Source: Liolophura sinensis
Taxonomy: Eukaryota; Mollusca; Polyplacophora; Chitonida; Chitonidae
Direction of reading: 5' to 3'
NCBI RefSeq assembly: GCF_032854445.1
Contig: NC_088295.1
Location: 19,517,385 to 19,581,384 of the forward strand
DNA length: 64,000 bases
The position numbers and the translations under genes were made by a program. The first letter of the stretch is position 1. Each line of letters starts with the position of its first letter. The notes under the pieces are model-generated. The model was not told where the DNA came from, ran no database searches, and saw nothing but the letters and a program-made list of their open reading frames with translations. Positions 34,851 through 47,200 of the stretch are shown piece by piece.

Positions 34851-36439
34851 TATATAGATGCCGGGGGAAAACCACCGTCCTGCCAAGTACCTGTATATTG
34901 TATAGTCCTACAGGCCTATGAACCCCATGTCGGGACAACGGGTCTGGAGAGGCCGTGGGCTGTTGGGTCCTTATGATATAGAATACCTTGTCTTATTCAT
35001 CATCTGTCTTCGATAGTTCGATAATTTATACCGATAATTTATAAGATACCTTGTCTTATTCATTACTGTTGTCTATAGTTCGATTATTTGGAGAAGCCCT
35101 GTAGTAAATAAAATTTAAGTTAATAGTATGAGATATACAGTTATATAATCCGTATGTCTTTTTAGTGAACACAAATGTGTTACTATAGCCCACTACTTTA
35201 CATTTCGCGCCATATGTGTGGTCATGCGCACTACACCGTCCTCCTGATGGATGTCCGTTCTCCTGGTGGATGTACTTCCGTTCCCCTCGTGGATGTAGGC
35301 TGATGAGTACTGTTGTGCTCTGACGTCAAGGCAGGCAGAATACGACCATGTACAAGGTACGAGTTACTGGGATATCCCACACTCGTATTATCTTGTTTTG
35401 TTGTGTGCAAGCGTGCTGAACACGCGAGGAGAGTGGAACACGTGGATTGTTGGTAAGTGAAACGTTTTAGTCAGAGATAAGAGATCAGTTATCGATGTGC
35501 AATCTTTACTATTATTGAATTAGGCATCATCAGTCTGTTGGTTCAGTGTTTCATCATACATGTGGTTAACGCCTTGTGCATCTCTTTCGGATCGGTGATG
35601 TTTGCTTACTGTCAGCATACTGATAAAAGTTCCGCTTGGCCGCCCAACACAACTTCCATGATATGTCATTGTAGATTGCAATTTTCACCTTTGGTCCACG
35701 AATTATTCTTAAGTTTGCATGGTGCTGCCTTTTACAGTAGATCAAACACAACAGTTCAGTAGCTGATATAAACATATGGATTAATTTTAAGATAGTGAAA
35801 AGGTAAGAATTAAATGCGTAAATAAGAACAGAAGGTGACAGTACAGCTAAACGAGTAAACGTTTGAAATATTAGATGGTTTAACAGCTGTCAGTTAAGAA
35901 AGAGCCTTTGTAGAAAGGATTGAACATCTTCTACTCTATCTGCATGTATGTGGGTTGAATGACACTGATCACACCTTGAAATCTCACCCAAAATTCTACA
36001 AAGGAGTAATTACTCGAAATACCTGACTAGTTGTGGAATGTAACTCTAAAATCGAACAGCACCAAGTGTTGGGAGAGTTATGAAGAATAACTGTGTCTAA
36101 TGTGTTGGATCGCTGCCAAGCCACATTTACCGCATCTTCACACGTGCATTAAATCTTCCCTAGCGTAAATCGATATCAACCGAGTGGTCCCCACAATCAG
36201 CTAACCTGTTCTGCAAAATTCAGAAAAAATGTATACATTTTCAGACGCTACACCCACAAGCTGTCTGTCACCGTTTTGATCCTTTGTGAAAACGAAAGAG
36301 GCTGAAGCGATAAGCACACTCTGACAAAAGTGAACCAGCCAAATGGACAATTACACTTGCCTAGTATTACTGTAATGATTGCCATAGGCATCTCCCTTTA
36401 ACAACCTTATTTTTTCTGCGCTCACATCGATCATGTGAC

Positions 36440-36640
36440 AGTGGCCTTCATGGCTTAGTTGGTTAGCACGCAAGCACAGCGTTATGACCCAGGAGTCTCT
36501 CGCCAATGCGGTCGCTGCGGATGTTCGTGGGTTTACCCCGGGCGCTGCCCGGTTCCACCCTCCATAATGCTGGCCGCTGTCGTATTAAGTGAAATGCTCT
36601 TGAGAACGGTGTAAAATACCAATCAAATAAATCCAATAAA
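36440..36640 (+). mobile_element. Internally deleted SINE family A with 13-bp target-site duplication
   Basis: It has a complete head (GGCCTTCATGGCTTAGTTGG) and tail but lacks about 60 bases between the box B region and GATGTTCGTGGG. TCGATCATGTGAC is present at 36427-36439 and 36641-36653. The duplication brackets the element, so the copy inserted here as a unit; the deletion may predate or postdate insertion. Confidence 0.85.
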
Positions 36641-38574
36641 TCGATCATGTGACTTATGTACGACTATCAGAATGAGATGGGGGCCACAGAGGGTGGAGTG
36701 CTATGAGGCTATGGTAATGTAGCCTATAGCCATATTTATATGGCTGTATAGATACTGTTACATGGGGCTATGTTTACATATAAATGTAGGCTTACATGCA
36801 TGTTTGTAAACATACATTAGCCCAATGATAGAACTGTATGAATAAGCCTTTTAGTATATGTGGTGATTACTTGTTAAGACTGGAACTAAAACTGTTTCCT
36901 TGAGACGTTCATGTACACATATTCAGTTATACTCATGATCTTGTCATGATAATACATTGGATACATTTAAATTCAGTGGTACTTCTACCTCAAAATTTAA
37001 GAATTAAGTTTTGAATATGCGCATGCTTTGTGCATGTAGGAGTGAGGTGTAATTACATGTCAGTCCTTTGCCACATTTGTATACATTGTATTTGTTTTTG
37101 TTTAAAACATTGTCAGCATCTGATCAGCGCAGACATTAAACCTGGCATGAGGTATATCACTGCTGTTTGCACCTTTCTAGTCCCAGCTTACAGCTGCTTG
37201 CAGGTCTACTGGTAATGGATAAACTTTTTGAATGAGGCATCCTCTGTGCACTTAAAGCCCCACAACCATATAGATAAAGAGTATGGGATGATTTTGTAGG
37301 ACACATTCTGAAATTTTCAGCTTCCAAGCCACTGTATAAATGTGCTAGCTATACCAAGGTACTGTTACATGGTCTGACCTGACCTTGTTCTTCTTCAGCA
37401 GCCAGGCATTAAGAAAGCCTTTTGCTGTCAGCTCAATCATAAAGGCAGTGAACAGTCTAGGAAGAGGCCAGCACTTTACATAGACACAACATGTCTCTGG
37501 CATGTCTTAAATCAACACATCACAGACTTTTGTAGAAGATTGGATTCTGCATGTTTACTCAGGACATACATGTATTCTAGTTTTTGTCTGAATGCCATTA
37601 TTCATTTCATTCTTCTGTTTTTATTTGTCTGACTGTCATTTACATGTATTAATTCTTTAAAAATTTTTCAGCCACCAGTGCAACTGATATTTTGAAACAC
37701 TCTGAGAGAGATAAGGTGTGTAGAGAAATAATCTGTACAGTTTTGTGAAGCTTGCATCTTCAGTGACACAAAGGAATCATTTTTGTTGTCATTTTTATAA
37801 TAATTGTTTGCATAAATTCTACTGAATAAAATCCTTCAGAGGTCGAAAAGGTTGAAGATTTACAGTATATTGCTCAGTGACACCATGCAACCGCCTGTTG
37901 CTGCTCAGATAAGTTTGGCCAAAGGGTATTCTTTTTCACTTTATTTCCCATGAAGCTCTCTGCAATGGCTTCAGAAGCAGTTTTGAATTTCAGTGAAAGT
38001 TTCAGTCATTTATAGCAGTTTTATTGGAGAAGGGCCTGAGGTGCTAAACCTTTCTGTAAACATTCGGAAATGTTTTTGCCAGTTCTCATGCTGAATAAGG
38101 TGACAGTTAAACCAGGTTCTCTCGTAGACATGTTTACAGGATTGGAGTAAGTGTGCATCACCCAGACTAAGCAGCAGATGTGACAAGGGCACACTCCTGA
38201 CCTTGATATACCTCAGCAAACCTTATGTAAATTTGTTTGCTCACAGGTTTGTGAACCATCTAAAATGAGGCCAGTATCTACATAGATGAGGCACATTATT
38301 ATCTCTCTTGCATGACCTGAGTCCAACAAGTCAAACGCTTTGGCGTCATTTGATTGGTTGAATGTCACCCTCTGTTCTGCCTTTCAATTGCTGAAAGTTT
38401 GACAGATCTACATGTATTTATTCATAAATTCTCTAATTGGTTCCTAGGCAGGATTAGATTGTGATCTGTATGACATTACCCCTTACTGCCCAGGTCCAAC
38501 TTGTATTGGCCTAGTTGATACTTCATTATGAATACAGCCTCTCGTAAACTACAGGTTAGCATGTAGAGTCCATG

Positions 38575-40215
38575 TTTTTATGGTGAGGGAGCCCTGTTAT
38601 GATGAACTAAGGTGCCTGTTTTGTGGTGAGGGAGCCCTGTTATGATGAACTAAGGTGCATGTTTTTGTGGTGAGTGAGCCCTGTTATGATGAACTAAGGT
38701 GCATGTTTTTGTGGTGAGGAAGCCCTGTTATGATGAACTAAGGTGCATGTGTTGTGGTGAGGGAGCCCTGTTATGATGAACTAAGGTGCCTGTTTTGTGG
38801 TGAGAGAGCCCTGTTATGATGAACTAAGGTGCCTGTTTTTTGTGGTGAGGGAGCCCTGTTATGATGAACTAAGGTGCATGTTTGGTGGTGAGGGAGCCCT
38901 GTTATGATGAACTAAGGTGCATGTTTTGTGGTGAGGGAGCCCTGTTATGATGACTAAGGTGCATGTGTTGTGGTGAGGGAGCCCTGTTATGATGAACTAA
39001 GGTGCATGTGTTGTGGTGAGGGAGCCCTGTTATGATGAACTAAGGTGCCTGTTTTGTGGTGAGGGAGCCCTGTTTTGATGAACTAAGGTGCATGTTTTTG
39101 TGGTGAGTGAGCCCTGTTATGCTGGACTAAGGTGCATGTTTTGTGGTGAGGGAGCCCTGTTATGATGGACTAAGGTGCATGATTTGTGGTGAGTGAGCCC
39201 TGTTATGATGGACTGAGGTGCATGTTTTGTGGTGAGTGAGCCCTGTTATAATGAACTAAGGTGCCTGTTTTGTGGTTAGTGAGCCCTGTTATGATGGACT
39301 AAGGTGCATGTTTTGTGGTGAGTGAGCCCTGTTGTGATGGACTAAGGTACGTGTTTTGTGGTGAGGGAGCTCTGTTATGATGGACTAAGGTGCATGATTT
39401 GTGGTGAGTGACCCCTGTTATGATGGACTGAGGTGCATGCTTTGTGGTGAGTGAACCCTGTTATGATGAACTAAGGTGCATATTTTGTGGTGAGTGACCC
39501 CTGTTATGATGGACTGAGGTGCATGTTTTGTGGTGAGTGAGCCCTGCTATGATGGACTAAGGTACATGTTTTGTGGTGAGGGAGCCCTGTTATGATGAAC
39601 TAAGGTGCCTGTTTTGTGGTGAGTGAGCCCTGTTATGATGGACTAAGGTGCATGCTTTGTGGTGAGTGAACCCTGTTATGATGAACTAAGGTGCATATTT
39701 TGTGGTGAGTGAGCCCTGTTATGATGGACTAAGGTGCATGTTTTGTGGTGAGTGAGCCCTGCTATGATGAACTAAGGTACATGTTTTGTGGTGTGGGAGT
39801 TCAGTTATGATGAACTAAGGTGCATGTTTTATGGTGATGTGGACTAAGGTGCATGTGTTGTGGTGAGGGAGCCCTGTTATGATGGACTAAGGTACATGTT
39901 TTGTGGTGAGGGAGTTCAGTTATGATGGACTAAGGTGCATGTTTTGTGGTGATGTGGACTAAGGTGCATGTGTTGTGGTGAGGGAGCCTGTTATGATGGA
40001 CTAAGGTACATGTTTGTGGTGAGGGAGTTCAGTTATGATGAACTAAGGTGCATGTTTTGTGGTGATGTGGACTAAGGTGCATGTTTGTGGTGAGGGAGCC
40101 TATTATGATGGACCGAGGTGCATGTTTTGTGGTGAGTGAGCCCTGTTATGATGAACTAAGGTGCATATTTTGTGGTGAGGGAGTTCAGTTATGATGAACT
40201 AAGGTGCATGTTTTA
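38575..40215. repeat. 43-bp tandem array, about 38 copies
   Basis: Core unit AAGGTGCATGTTTTGTGGTG then AGGGAGCCCTGTTATGATGAACT. Single-base and short indels vary the unit; a GATGGACT variant interleaves in the right half, and truncated units with GTGATGTGGACT recur four times near 39830-40080. The array lies about 0.9 kb upstream of the first coding exon of the choline transporter gene. Confidence 0.95.
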
Positions 40216-40957
40216 TTACTATTCTTTTCCTCTGTCACAGTAAATATCATTCTATTCCCTCAGACATTCTAAATTTATACCTATATGAGGTGACAACTAC
40301 CGGAATGTGATATTGTCAACACTGGGAATAGCCTATGCCTTTAAGGGCTTGTAGTTGTGCACAATATACGTGTATTTTACATTTGCACATGTACAATGTA
40401 TGCATTGGTATTAGTCTTAGAGATTGACTATCAGTTTTCAGTTCAACCCATAGAAGTTTATAAAAAACCAGCTGTGTGCTGGTGCTGTTGTGGAAATTCA
40501 GAGCAGAAACCTTAATTCCTCAACCTGTATGCATATAAAAGAGTAACTTTCAGTGCAATTTATGTACATTTTGAATTGATTTTGGAGATAAATCTACACT
40601 GGTTGGATTGGACCAGTATTGACAAGGGCTTCAGAAAAAGTATAATTTATCAGTCTATACAGGATAATGTCCTCAAAATATGCGTATATAAACACCTTGC
40701 AAACATACGAAAAGGTCGAAGAATTACAGTATGGCTGTTTTTGGTGGGTACAAAATCCTTCTGTCTGATGCTGTAAATCCACGCCTTCCTGAGGGCCAAG
40801 TCATCTGGAAACTTGATAAAAGTAACCCAATGGTTGTTCGACCACCTGTTTTCTACAACCGTATATAGAAAAACAAACCATTTCGTGGAGAAATCAGTAT
40901 GCTTTGTTGCCACTCTTGTAGCTCGTTTAACACTGAACTAAATGATGGAGCTGGTAA

Positions 40958-40990
40958 AGGTAAAACACCAATCAGATAAATAAATAAATT
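40958..40990 (+). mobile_element. SINE family A, tail remnant
   Basis: Only GGTAAAACACCAATCAGATA and an (AAAT)n tail remain. Confidence 0.55.
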
Positions 40991-41208
40991 ATGAATAAAT
41001 ACTAAATCTGGACACTAATTTTTTAAGAATCAGTGTAACGTCATCAGTCAATCAGTTATTTAGAAAAGAGCAGCCAAAAGTTTGTTTGAAATTATTTACT
41101 GCAGTTGTCTGGATCCATAATCTCTTTTTCCTATTTTTGTATTACAGGTGAAATATTTTAAACTCGACCAAGTGTTGATCTCGGCTGTGCATTCCTCTCC
41201 ACATTACG

Positions 41209-44200
41209 ATGATTGATATAACAGGCCTTGTGGTTCTACTGCTCTTCTATGCAGTCATCCTGGTGGTGGCATAGTGGCAGGCAGGAGGGTGAAGCTAGGA
41301 AATGGCCAGCAAATTGAGCTGTCTATGGTAGCAGGCAGGAAGCTGGGAAAAGTGGTGGGAATTTTTACTATGACAGGTTAGTAGACCAAATGTGTGTAAT
41401 TTGACAATGGCGTGATTTGTTACTGTGAAATCATAACAGCTACAAATGCAGCGTACCTAATTGTATTTTAACTTTTGTGCGCACTTAAATACCTCTTTGC
41501 GCACTTAAATACCCCTTCAGTTTTTGTGCGCACTGGAAAACCTCTGACACTTAAATTAAGTCACACATAACATCACTGTCAAACATAACAACATTAATGT
41601 TTTTTGCATACTTGATATTTTGTTTTAGCTACAGTTGTTGGTGGAGGTTTTCTCAATGGCACAGCCGAATCTGTGGGCACATCAGGCCTGATCTGGACTC
41701 TGACCCCTTACTGTATATGGCTGGGACTTATCATAGGTAAGGAGTCATAGGAGTCTTAGGTAAGGAGTCATAGGAGTCTTAGGTAAGGAGTCATATGTAA
41801 AGTTGTTGTCGTTACTTTTTTCATACGGGCAAAACATTTTTCTATCGCACTGTAATTGTAGCTTAAATTGGATCCACTTGCGCTTTGTGATTGTACCCAT
41901 AATAAGGCTGAACAAAAAATCTCAATCAAGAAAGTAGTCACATTCCAAATAATCCTGTACATGACCTCAGGAACCATTCCAAATAATTATGGACCCAAGT
42001 GACCTCAAGACAAGATCCCATTACAAGTGGCCAGCAGTCAAGCACTGATTCCAAGTCGCCAGCAGTCAAGCACTGATTCAAGTGGCCAACAGTAAAGCAT
42101 TGATTCCAAGTGGCCAGCAGTCAAGCGCTGATACCAAGTGGTCAGTAGTCCAGCAATCATTCCCAAGTGACCAGTAACGTGGCACTCATTCCCAAGTGGC
42201 CAGTAGCTCAGCACTCATTCCCAAGGGGCCAGTAGTCAGATGCTTGTTCCCAAGTGGCCAGTAATCCGACGCTCGTTCCCAAGTGGCCAGCAGTCCAGCA
42301 CTTGTTCTAAAGAGGCCACTAATCGGGCACTCATTCCCAGATGTCCAGTAGTCCACCACTCATTCCCAAGTGGCCAGTAGTCCAGCAGTCATTTCCAAGT
42401 GACCAGTAGTCTGGCACTCTTTCCCAATAGGCTAGTAATCTGGCACTCATTCCAAAGTGGCTTGTTGTCCACCACTCATTCCCAAGTGGCCAGTAGTCCA
42501 GCAGTCATTTCCAAGTGACCAGTAGTCTGGCACTCTTTCCCAATAGGCTAGTAATCTGGCACTCATTCCAAAGTGGCTTGTTGTCCACCACTCATTCCCA
42601 AGTGGCCAGTAGTCCAGCAGTCATTTCCAAGTGACCAGTAGTCTGGCACTCTTTCCCAATAGGCTAGTAATCTGGCACTCATTCCAAAGTGGCTTGTAGT
42701 CTGACATTCATTCCCAAGTGGCTAGTACTCCAGCACTCATTCCCAAGTGGCCAGTAGTCCAGCACTCATTCCCAAGTGGCCAGTAAGTTTTCACGCTATA
42801 AATCAGTCAATCTCCCATTTTTAAAATCAGTGCCTTTTCACCAACGACTTGTGTCAAGAAGACAGCCTCAGTCAAATCTGTATCCCTTCAAATACATTTG
42901 CTTACATCTTTCCTTACTGGTATATCCAAACTTTTAACAGCTGGCAACTGATAAAGGAAAAGACCATGTAAAAATGAAAAGATCATCAGGAGAAACTCTG
43001 CAAAAATTATATATGAAATACAATGTGCTTGCACGCCTTTTTTTTTTTTTTAGCTGAATTAAATGCGTAATAAAATTCTTGTGAACGTGAGATATTTGTG
43101 CTAGTGTATGAAAAAGGGAATCTGATATTTGTTAAGTATACTTTAGGGTCAGAGTAAAGTGATTGTGACTTCATTAGTGATGCATAGTATTGATGTGGTT
43201 CATAAAGCCATCCTTACAATGAAAGTATTCAAATGAATTTTTCACCTAAAAGTTTGTTCTGTAGAAACACAGCACTTTTAGAAGCAAAAATAAAACTTTT
43301 GATGCCAACACTTAAGACTTTCTGATGAGAAAGTAATAAAATTTCGCAAAAGCCTTTTAAAGTTACCTTATAAGATAGAGGAATCTAACAGAATGTATCA
43401 CCTGAACAAAGCTAAACTTTGGGTAAAATACAGTAATTCAGTGAAAAAATCTGAAACAAAGGCATTTCCAGATACATTTTCAGAGTTTTTTCTAATGATG
43501 TTTACTTCATTTTCATGTTGTCTTTCGCTTTAATAGTCTGAACTAATATTACCATGGGGCTGTGTTTGTTTTCAGGTGGGTTGGTCTACGCTGGCAGGAT
43601 GCGTGACATGTGTTATGTGACAATGTTGGACCCTTTTCAGCAGCAGTATGGAAATGTGGTCACATTCTTCATCTACCTGGCTTCCCTCTGTGGGGATGTT
43701 TTCTGGATGGCTTCTATTCTCTCAGCTCTCGGTAAGTGACACTGCAAAGGTTGCTCCCAGCATGTCTTCTGGGTGGCTTTTTTCCCTCAGCTCTCGATAA
43801 GTGACACTGCACAGTGCTTCCAGCATATCTTCTGGATGGCTTCTTTTCCCTCAGCTCTCGATAAGTGACACTGCACAGTGCTCCCAGCATATCTTCTGGA
43901 TGGATTTTTTCCCTCAGCTCTGGGTAAGTCACACTACACAGTGCTTCCAGCATATCTTCTGGATGGCTTCTTTTCCCTAAGCTCTGAGTAAGTCACACTA
44001 CACAGTGCTGCAGCATATCTTCTGGATGGCTTCTTTTCCCTAAGCTCTGGTTAAGTCACACTGCACAGTGCTCACTGTATGTCTTCTGGATGGCTTCTAT
44101 TCCATCAACTCTGGGTAAGTGAAACTGCACAGAGCACCCAGCATATTTTCTGAAGGGCTTCTTTTCCATCAGCTCTAGGTAAGTAACACCGCACAAAGCT

Positions 44201-47200
44201 CCCTGCATATCTTCTGGGTGGCTTCTTTTCCCTAAGCTCTGGGTGAGTAACACTGCGCAGTGCTCCCTATGTGTCCTCTGGGTGGCCTCTATTCCCTCAG
44301 CTCTGGGTGAGTAACACTGCACAGTGCTCCCTGTATGTCCTCTGGGTGGCTTCTGTTCTCTCAGCTCTGGGTGAGTAACACTACACAGTACTCCCTGTAT
44401 GTCCTCTGGGTGGCTTCTATTCCCTGAGCTCTGGATGAGTAACTGCACAGTGCTCCCTATGTGTCCTCTGGGTGGCTTCTGTTTCTTCATCTCTGGTTGA
44501 GTAACACTGCGCAGTGCTCCCTGTATGTCCTCTGGGTGGCTTCTATTCCCTCAGCTCTGGTTGAGTAACATTGCGCAGTGGACCTTGTATGTCCTCTGGG
44601 TGGCTTCTGTTGCCTCAGCTCTGGTTGAGTAACACTGCACAGTGCTAACTGTATGTCCTCTGGATGGCTTCTATTCCCTCAGCTCTGGGTGAGTAACACT
44701 GCGCAGTGGTCCCTATGTGTCCTCTGGGTGGCTTCTGTTTCTTCAGCTCTGGTTGAGTAACACTGCACAGTGCTCCCTGTATGTCCTCTGGGTGGCTTCT
44801 GTTTCTTCAGCTCTGGTTGAGTAACACTGCGCAGTGGACCCTGTATGTCCTCTGGGTGGCTTCTGTTTCTTCAGCTCTGGTTGAGTAACACTGCACAGTG
44901 CTCCCTGTATGTCCTCCAGGTGGCTTATATTCTTTCAGCTCTGGGTGAGTAACACTGCACAGTGCTCCCTGTATGCCCTGTGGGTGGCTTCTATTCCCTC
45001 AGCTCTGGGTGAGTAACACTGCACAGTGCTCCCTGTATGTCCTCTGGGTAGCTTCTATTCCCTCAGCTCTGGATGAGTAACTGCACAGTGCTCCCTGTAT
45101 GTCCTCTGGGTAGCTTCTATTCCCTCAGCTCTGGTTGAGTAACACTGCACAGTGCTCCCTGTATGTCCTCTGGGTGGCTTCTATTCCCTCAGCTCTGGGT
45201 GAGTAACACTGCGCAGTGCTCCCTGTATGTCCTCTGGGTAGCTTCTATTCCCTCAGCTCTGGGTGAGTAACTGCACAGTGCTCCCTGTATGTCCTCCAGG
45301 TGGCTTATATTCTTTCAGCTCTAGTTGATTAACACTGCACAGTGCTCCCTGTATGTTTTCTGGGTAGCTTCTATTCCCTCAGCTCTGGGTGAGTAACTGG
45401 GCAGTGCTCCCTGTATGTCCTCTGGGTAGCTTCTATTCCCTCAGTTCTGGGTGATTGACACTGCTCAGAGCTCCATGTCTTTCAGTCAGTTAATAATCCA
45501 TAATTGATCTGTTTAGGGATATCAGAACACCTGTGAAACAAGATTCTAAATTTTCCTTTGTGTAGCTCAAAATATTGACAAAATATTCATGTGTATATAT
45601 AAAGCCCACCATCTGTTGGTACTTCATGGATTGTCTTTGATAGTACCAAAGTCATTTGCATATATGGTATACTACTAGAGATATGGTTTACTCTTTGTAC
45701 TCTGTGTACTGGCAGGTTTATATGATTCCAAGTATATTATCTTGTAGGCACAAGTGTAAGTGTGATTGTGGACTTGGATATCAGCATAGCAGTTGTAAGT
45801 TCAGCTGCGGTCACTGTCATCTACACTCTGGTTGGGCAGATGATATCTGTGGCGTATACTGATATTGTGGAATTGGTGTTCATCGCACTTGGTCTGGTAA
45901 GTAACCATAATTACCTTCTTGCCATTATTTCAAAAAAAAAAAGGAAGATTGTTTTTTAAGTAAATATTATTGTAAGTTTGTTCAAACTTAATTCAGTTAG
46001 TACGTATATAAATGTGTATAGTATACTTGTGGACACCATTTCTCAAAAAACTAATTTGGTCAAAATTTTGAAGTGAGCAAATTAAATTTTTTACGTAAGG
46101 AAAATAGTTCTTCTATTTTTTTTGACTTTTACAGATTCACATCAGGAAATTTGTTATCTTGGGGACACAATTTACAAAAACTGAAACTGTTAATGATAGA
46201 GCTTCCAACACATCCAAGCTCACGTCCATGTTTTTACAAGATATGATTACATTTTATTAACTACTGGAAGGGACTATCAGTTTAGTCTGTCAGCCTGTCA
46301 CAAATGTGTCATCTAGATTCAATCATTTTGATTGCAACTTGTAATCATTTAGGTGACCAGCCTGCCTTTCATTCTGACCAATGAAAATTCAGGAGATATT
46401 CAGAAAACTTCCAGTATTTGGCTAGGCACTCTTCCAGAGGAAACAGCTTCTGTGTGGGCAGATCTGTTCATAGCAATGGTAAGTTGTATGGTTCTAATTA
46501 TTTATGTATTTTTTGATTTACGCCAGCAAGGCTGCTCTAAAATTGATACCACTGTTTGTGTGACCTTTTCTATAAGTGTAGGCCATAGTGCATGTGATCA
46601 TATAGAATATTTCTGTGAGTGACAGATTTCTGATTGAAACCTTGCTGGCCTGTCCCCAGAGGTCGCATATTCAAATCCAGCTCTTGCTGTTTTGGGCAGA
46701 GGTCGGTGGTTTCCTGTGGGCACACCAGTTCTCTCCACCTGGAAACCTAACTGTTTTCATACGAGTGAATTATTCTGGAGTTTGACGTTAAACACCAGTC
46801 GGTCAATCAGTCATTTTAATGTTGCTTATCAATTACTTTGTGATTAAATGTTTGGTTTGGAGGATTTATGTGATGGGTGGATTTTAACAAAACTTCTGAA
46901 AGGGTTACAAATATGGACCAACAGGCCTGTATATATCACTACATGTAGAAAAACACCATTGCTTCTACAACACTTTCTATTCCAGATATTTTCATCAATT
47001 TATGATTGCATTGTACAGTGTTGTACAGGGAACAAATCTCATTCCTGGTGACAGTTTTTTTCCAGTTAATTGAAAATACCTCTGTAGAAGTTTTCTTAAA
47101 TAGATTTGCGGTCTTGTCAATATAGTTAATGTATCAGTAAATTAGTTTTTGTATACCTGGTTTATGTACCAGTAAATTAGTTGTTGTATACCTGGTTTAT

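Larger units (their letters stand above)
29922..41147. other. Intergenic region between GGCX and the choline transporter gene
   Basis: The two genes are divergently transcribed, so both promoters should lie here, but I could not place a transcription start for either. The region holds full-length SINEs at 30054-30313 and 33553-33821, shorter ones at 32792-33201 and 36440-36640, inverted-repeat elements at 32972-33165 and 34417-34530, a 53-bp array at 34560-34850 and a 43-bp array at 38575-40215. The intervals 30320-32790 and 35480-36420 show only short ORFs and nothing I can name. Non-coding first exons of either gene may be hidden here. Confidence 0.6.

Noticed and set aside
43714-44490. Minus-strand repetitive ORFs of 79 and 144 codons
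   Set aside because: They are antisense readings of the 64-bp splice-junction array in the transporter intron.
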